DNA from: an uncultured delta proteobacterium
Lineage (GTDB): Bacteria; Myxococcota_A; UBA9160; JAFDET01
Reading direction: 5' to 3'
Assembly (NCBI GenBank): GCA_947259215.1
Contig: CAMYLJ010000004.1
Span: 1 to 64,000, forward strand
Length of the DNA: 64,000 nucleotides
Position numbers and translations under genes: made by a program. Below the pieces are notes generated by a model. It saw nothing but the letters and a program-made list of their open reading frames with translations. It was not told the DNA's origin and did not search any database. How positions within the stretch are numbered: the stretch's first letter is position 1; every line of letters begins with the position of its first letter. Shown here one piece after another: positions 60,677 to 64,000 of the stretch.

Positions 60677-60682
60677 TACACT
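60677..60682 (+). promoter_or_regulatory. -10 element for SprT-like gene
   Basis: TACACT lies 19 bases before the GTG at 60702. The leader would carry GGGGTGAGG as ribosome site. The -35 region (TTCGAG at 60655) is poor. Confidence 0.35.
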
Positions 60683-60701
60683 GGCCGCGGGGTGAGGTGC
60701 G

Positions 60702-61178
60702 GTGAATCGCCGGACGCGGCGTGAGCTGGTCGAAGGGCTGAATCGCGACGGGGCCGTGCTGGCCGCGGAGTTCGGCCTGCGCTTCCGTGCGATCGAGGCG
60801 GATCGCGCCAACGCCGTCAGTCGCTACGGGATCTGCTACTCGGACGGCACCATCCGGATCCGCCTGCGGCACGCGACCACCGGACGCCCGCTCAAGTACT
60901 CGAGCCTCGTCAATACCCTCTGCCACGAGCTGGCGCACTTGAAGCACTTCGACCATGGACCGCGCTTCAAGGCATTCTACCTGCGGATCCTGGCGGTGGC
61001 GCGCAGCCGCGGGATCTACCGGCCCGCCCGCCGCCCGTCGGCCCCAGTCGTTCGGAGCCCCGAAGCGACGCGGGCGCCCGAGCCGGCGCCGCCCAGGAGG
61101 CGACCGCGAGACACACCGCCGAAGCCGCCGGTCCCCACGGGTCCGATCCAGCTCGATCTCTTCGGCCTGGCTCGCTAG
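60702..61178 (+). CDS. SprT-like zinc metalloprotease with C-terminal clamp motif
   Basis: A 158-residue protein. Residues 1-105 are a metallopeptidase core of the SprT/WLM type: HELAH (His75, Glu76, His79) plus His85 in HFDHGPRF, and the flanking LVNTLCHELAHLKHF and FKAFYLRIL helices. Residues about 110-145 are a Pro/Arg-rich, probably disordered linker. The last residues, PIQLDLFGLAR, contain QLDLF (150-154), matching the QL(S/D)LF consensus by which DNA-metabolism proteins bind the beta sliding clamp. The layout parallels eukaryotic SPRTN (SprT domain, linker, PIP box), which degrades DNA-protein crosslinks. GTG start behind GGGGTGAGG. It could alternatively be a housekeeping YgjP-like protein with a chance motif. 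Confidence 0.8.
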   Translation: MNRRTRRELVEGLNRDGAVLAAEFGLRFRAIEADRANAVSRYGICYSDGTIRIRLRHATTGRPLKYSSLVNTLCHELAHLKHFDHGPRFKAFYLRILAVARSRGIYRPARRPSAPVVRSPEATRAPEPAPPRRRPRDTPPKPPVPTGPIQLDLFGLAR

Positions 61179-61381
61179 GAGGACACCTGCTGGGCGTCGT
61201 AGTCTTCCAGGGTGTTGGGACCCTCGACCACCTGGATCTTGATCTCGTCACAGGCGATGGCCTTGTCCAGGATCTCCCGCACAGCACCTTCCACCGTGAT
61301 CTCGTCGTACTCAGCCAGAGCGTCCTCGAGGGCGCCCTCCGTGATCGTGAACTCGACCGTCGCCTTGATTCTGGTGCTCAT
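61175..61381 (-). CDS. 68-aa acidic hypothetical protein
   Basis: A short soluble protein: strand MSTRIKATVEFTIT, an acidic helix (EGALEDALAEYDEITVEGAVREILDKA), then IKIQVVEG. It looks like a small alpha/beta domain without cysteines or membrane segments. Its stop overlaps the SprT-like gene's stop region by four bases on the opposite strand. Upstream on its own strand is TTTTCTTTTATTTTCGG, AT-rich for this genome and a fair promoter region. Function unknown. Confidence 0.6.
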   Translation of the reverse strand: MSTRIKATVEFTITEGALEDALAEYDEITVEGAVREILDKAIACDEIKIQVVEGPNTLEDYDAQQVSS

Positions 61382-61697
61382 CCGCGGCTCTGTCGGCTAA
61401 GTAGCCGAAAATAAAAGAAAACTCCCGACGACGCCGGAAGATACATCACGGCCCCCGGATGGGCTACGGCCCGGAGGGCTTTTTTCGCGTCGGATCGAGA
61501 ACATCTAAGAGGTGCCTCGCTGGAGGCGGGTCCCAAAAACCCCGCCTGAACGAGCCGGAGAGCCCCCGGCACCCTGCCCTGTCGTGCGAAACCGGGCCGT
61601 CGCGGCCGGCGGCGGTTCCGGGATCTCCTCCATCCCGGGCGTCATGCCGAAGACGGGATGGACCCCCGGGGCAGGGGGAAGACAGGGGAGCAGAGGC
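61382..61697. other. 316-base intergenic region with hairpins
   Basis: Between the 68-aa gene (minus) and the YiiX-like gene (plus). It holds the 6-bp inverted repeat CGGCTA-AG-TAGCCG (about 61395-61408) beside an A-rich stretch, a plus-strand terminator (61451-61485), and the stem AGGCGGG...CCCGCCT near 61534-61557. No gene is evident; an in-frame ATG at 61644 could extend the downstream protein by 18 residues but lacks a ribosome site. Confidence 0.5.
61451..61485 (+). terminator. Rho-independent terminator (plus strand)
   Basis: GCCCCCGG pairs with CCGGAGGGC (one bulge), with an alternative inner stem GCCC-GGA-GGGC, followed directly by six T residues (61480-61485). It would stop plus-strand transcripts running from the SprT-like gene, which would then carry a 3' tail antisense to the whole 68-aa gene; alternatively it attenuates the YiiX-like leader. 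Confidence 0.65.
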
Positions 61698-62561
61698 TTG
61701 GGTTTCCGGCGTTGGCTGACGCGGCACCTGGCGGACTTCCTGACGCAGCCGCTCGCCCACTACGAGCGGCGCGGCTGGAACGACATGGACGCCCTGAAGC
61801 GCAACATCCGCAAGGGCGACGTGCTGCTGGTGGAGGGCGATCAGCGGGTGTCGGCGGTGATCCGCTACCTCACCCAGAGCTGCTGGTCCCACTCCGCCCT
61901 CTACGTGGGCGACGAGCTCCTGCGCCGGGACGATCACCTGCGCGACGAAGCGCTGGCCTGCTTCGGAGACGACGCCCAGCACATGATCCTGGAGGCCCTG
62001 ATGCACGGCGTCGTGGCCTCGCCCCTCTCGCGCTACCACGATCTCAACATCCGGGTCTGCCGCCCCCACAACCTGAAGCCCGGCGACCTGAAGCAGATCC
62101 TGGACGAAGCGATCCGGACGCTCGGCTGGCGCTACGACCTGCGCAACGTGATGGACCTGATGCGCTACCTGCTGCCGGTTCACGTGGTGCCGGATCGGTT
62201 CCGCCGTACGGCGCTCCACTTCGGAAGCGGGCAGCCCACCGAGGTCATCTGCTCCAGCCACATCGGCCAGCTCTTCCAGCAGGTGGGCTTCCCGATCGCG
62301 CCGCACATCGAGTTTCCCGACAGCTTCGACGCGCCGCTGCCGCGGCACCGGGGCCTGCTGCGACTGGTCTTCGGGTACGAGAGCGGCAGCTACACGGGGC
62401 TCTTCCGCAAGCGCCACCCGAGCCTGTTGACGCCCCGGGACTTCGACCTTTCCCCCTACTTCGAGATCGTGAAGTTCAACGTCATCGCGGAGCGGAACTT
62501 CGACTACGCCCGCATCCGCTGGGCCGAAGAGGCGGCAGAGATCGGCGAGCCGGAGCTCTAG
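61698..62561 (+). CDS. YiiX/YebB-like permuted papain-fold (NlpC/P60) hydrolase
   Basis: A 287-residue protein of the permuted NlpC/P60 superfamily. The histidine is in CWSHSALYVGD at the N-terminal side, and the catalytic cysteine in EVICSSHIGQLF comes later, the reversed order typical of YiiX/YebB and LRAT-like enzymes. KRNIRKGDVLLVEGDQRVS and IEFPDSFDAPLPRH are further family features. TTG at 61698 is chosen for GGGGAGCAGAGGC before it. There is no signal peptide. Relatives act on lipids, thioesters or amides; the substrate is unknown. Confidence 0.75.
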   Translation: MGFRRWLTRHLADFLTQPLAHYERRGWNDMDALKRNIRKGDVLLVEGDQRVSAVIRYLTQSCWSHSALYVGDELLRRDDHLRDEALACFGDDAQHMILEALMHGVVASPLSRYHDLNIRVCRPHNLKPGDLKQILDEAIRTLGWRYDLRNVMDLMRYLLPVHVVPDRFRRTALHFGSGQPTEVICSSHIGQLFQQVGFPIAPHIEFPDSFDAPLPRHRGLLRLVFGYESGSYTGLFRKRHPSLLTPRDFDLSPYFEIVKFNVIAERNFDYARIRWAEEAAEIGEPEL

Positions 62562-62637
62562 CGGCCGTCCTCGGGGTGATCGGGGAGTGCGCCGCGGCGG
62601 CTTCGGTGTAAGCTCCAGCCTCCGTCGGAGGAGGCGC

Positions 62638-63069
62638 GTGCCGAACATCCGCTGGCTGCTGGCGCTGATCACCGTCGTTCACCGCTTCGTGTATCGGGCG
62701 AGCGGCGGGCGGATCGGCCACCACCTGGGCTCCCGCAAGACCCTGCTGCTCGAGACCGTCGGGCGCAAGAGCGGCAAGGAGCGCGTGTTGCCGCTGCTCT
62801 ACGTGGAAGACGAGGCCGGCCTGGTCGTGGTCGCATCGAACGCCGGCGACGACCGGACACCCGCGTGGTGGCTGAACCTGAAGGCCCGGCCCGAGGCATG
62901 GGTGCAGGTGGGGACGCGGCGGTACGCCGTGCGGGCGCGGGAAGCCGTCGACGGCGAGCGGGCGCAATTGTGGTCGAAGCTCGTGGCGTCGTACGCTCCC
63001 TACGCGGAGTACGAGCGCCGCACTTTCCGCCCGATTCCGATCGTGGTGCTGGAGCCGGCAGCCGACTAG
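62638..63069 (+). CDS. Ddn-type deazaflavin (F420)-dependent nitroreductase family protein
   Basis: A 143-residue split-beta-barrel protein. VGRKSGKERVLPLLYVED, ASNAGDDRTPAWWLNL and YAEYERRTFRPIPIVVL are the Ddn (deazaflavin-dependent nitroreductase) family signature. Members bind F420H2 and reduce quinones or nitro compounds, some at the membrane. The N-terminal helix (WLLALITVVHRFVYRAS) is amphipathic and may touch the membrane. GTG start behind GGAGGAGGCGC. The presence of cofG and cofH in the window supports a real F420 link. Confidence 0.85.
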   Translation: MPNIRWLLALITVVHRFVYRASGGRIGHHLGSRKTLLLETVGRKSGKERVLPLLYVEDEAGLVVVASNAGDDRTPAWWLNLKARPEAWVQVGTRRYAVRAREAVDGERAQLWSKLVASYAPYAEYERRTFRPIPIVVLEPAAD

Positions 63070-64000
63070 GCGCGGGCCAGCCCGTCGGGATCAGCCGGCG
63101 GCTCGCGCGTCCAGCGCTCGCCTGCGTCCAGCACGCGAAGCGCCGCGTCGGCGGCCTCCACCGCAGACAGGCGCGCGGCGCCGAGGGTCCGCCGCAGCAG
63201 CTCGAAGCCCGCGTAGCGCGCGACCTCCTCGAAACGCAGCGTCTGCCCGTTCCCGCCGGCGTACGCCTCCCAAACGGCCCGGACGGACGCGAGGCCCTGG
63301 CCGGGCTCGCCGCGGGCCAGGGCCGGCAGCAACAGGTGGGCGACCAGGGTGCCCACGTCGAACGCCGGGTCGCCCACGTGGGCGATCTCCGCGTCGAGGA
63401 GCTTCGGCCCGGTGGGCGGGAGCAGCACGTTGCCGGCCTGCACGTCGCCGTGGACGAGCGCGCCCCGGGGCTCCAGGTATCGCTCGTAGGCCGCGGCTGC
63501 GAGCTGCCGGAACTCCGGGGTCTGAAGCCGGGCGGCGCGGCGGGCGACCTCGGGATCGAGGGGAAAGGCGCCCTCCTGGTAGGGCAGGCTGAAGATGTGA
63601 TCTCCATGGAGCCGACGCATGGCGTCGTTCCCGAATTCGGCAGCCAGCTCGGGCTCGCGGCTGGCCTCGTGGACGGCCGCCAGGAAGCGGCCCAGGGCCG
63701 CGGCCACCGCCGAGGCATCCCCCGCCTTCGTCAGCCTGGCGTCGAGGCGTTCGGCCTCGCCCAGATCCTCTAGTATGAGAACGCGTTCGCCTTCGTCGAA
63801 GTGCAGGATTTGCGGGCAGATTCCTTCCCGGTCCCAAGGCCGGGTCCGGGCGTAGTAGCGGGCCTCGAAGACGATCCGCTCGGTCGTGACCTCGTACTCC
63901 GGGAAGCGCTCCAGAGCTGGGCGGGCCTGTTTCACCACCCAGGAGCGGTCGTCGCCGGCCACCCGGGCGCGGCGCACCCAGTTGATGTTGCCGTCGCCCG
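63066..64000 (-). CDS. Kinase of the aminoglycoside phosphotransferase/MtnK type (5'-truncated by window)
   Basis: A partial gene running off the right edge; at least 311 residues are visible. The first visible residues, GDGNINWVRRARV and WVVKQARP, match the nucleotide-binding start of methylthioribose kinase-like proteins (GDGN motif and the ATP lysine). LVHGDVQAGNVLL is the catalytic loop and LLDAEIAHVGDPAFDVG the Mg-binding motif. The N-terminal start lies outside the window. It may phosphorylate a small sugar or amino alcohol. The 3' end overlaps the Ddn-like gene by four bases. Confidence 0.8.
   Translation of the reverse strand, partial: GDGNINWVRRARVAGDDRSWVVKQARPALERFPEYEVTTERIVFEARYYARTRPWDREGICPQILHFDEGERVLILEDLGEAERLDARLTKAGDASAVAAALGRFLAAVHEASREPELAAEFGNDAMRRLHGDHIFSLPYQEGAFPLDPEVARRAARLQTPEFRQLAAAAYERYLEPRGALVHGDVQAGNVLLPPTGPKLLDAEIAHVGDPAFDVGTLVAHLLLPALARGEPGQGLASVRAVWEAYAGGNGQTLRFEEVARYAGFELLRRTLGAARLSAVEAADAALRVLDAGERWTREPPADPDGLARA

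Noticed and set aside
1-64000. CRISPR arrays, tRNA/rRNA genes, prophage, IS elements
   Set aside because: No regularly spaced repeats, no cloverleaf or rRNA segments, and no transposase, integrase or phage genes were found in reading either strand.

Overview
The window is about 64 kb of uniformly GC-rich chromosomal DNA (roughly 70% G+C by eye), densely coded, with many short overlaps between genes (ATGA, GTGA, TTGA junctions). No rRNA, tRNA, CRISPR array, transposase or phage gene was seen, so this reads as core plus catabolic chromosome. An outer-membrane beta-barrel of the DUF1302 type and an LpxL-like acyltransferase indicate a diderm. CofG and CofH (deazaflavin synthesis), a luciferase-like (LLM) oxidoreductase and a Ddn-type deazaflavin-dependent protein indicate coenzyme F420. 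High GC, F420 and many acyl-CoA enzymes fit an uncultured Myxococcota-, Desulfobacterota- or Binatota-like lineage. That placement is inference; the window has no taxonomic marker gene I can resolve by reading.

Layout. 0-8.5 kb: a ThDP enzyme, a DinG-type exonuclease-helicase, an SDR, and an HxlR regulator coupled to a molybdopterin oxidoreductase. 8.5-16.4 kb: two tiny membrane proteins, an EamA transporter, then KAS III coupled to an 1851-residue single-chain, eukaryote-like acetyl/acyl-CoA carboxylase. 16.4-24 kb (mostly minus strand): a two-domain CaiB/BaiF CoA-transferase with an amidohydrolase, two unknown small genes, and a P450 with a GPH-type transporter. 24-32.5 kb: a TRAP transporter (P, Q, M), a GH2 beta-glucuronidase-like enzyme, an LLM oxidoreductase and a GH3 glycosidase with a PA14 insert; this looks like a glycoside/glucuronide locus. 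32.5-45.4 kb: fatty-acid or polycyclic-type catabolism with an MBL hydrolase, amidohydrolases, a two-subunit acyl-CoA dehydrogenase, a sulfatase, CoA-transferases, a CoA ligase and a crotonase. 45.5-48.7 kb: a very large DUF1302 barrel. 48.7-58.1 kb: ArgD-like aminotransferase, then a plus-strand cofactor run (MoaA, FolB, ferritin-like, LpxL-like, sulfite reductase, CofG, CofH, Hsp33). 58.1-64 kb: dnaA without dnaN, a LON-domain protein, a SprT-like metalloprotease ending in a sliding-clamp motif, a 68-aa protein, a YiiX-like hydrolase, a Ddn-like protein and a truncated kinase.

Functional picture: degradation of acyl-CoA or cyclic substrates (four CaiB/BaiF genes, CoA ligase, crotonase, heteromeric acyl-CoA dehydrogenase, P450, three amidohydrolases) sits beside fatty-acid initiation (KAS III + carboxylase) and cofactor supply (Moco via MoaA for the molybdoenzyme, F420 via CofG/CofH for LLM and Ddn-like enzymes).

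The most unusual items are: a pair of 63-nt palindromes (31-1-31) whose middle arms differ by four compensated base pairs, one of which supplies the stop codons of two convergent genes; a SprT-like protease with a C-terminal clamp-binding motif, architecturally like eukaryotic SPRTN; the eukaryote-like carboxylase; a probably leaderless, self-repressed HxlR promoter; a DnaA with an altered box-recognition motif; and remnants of duplicated gene ends beside two genes.
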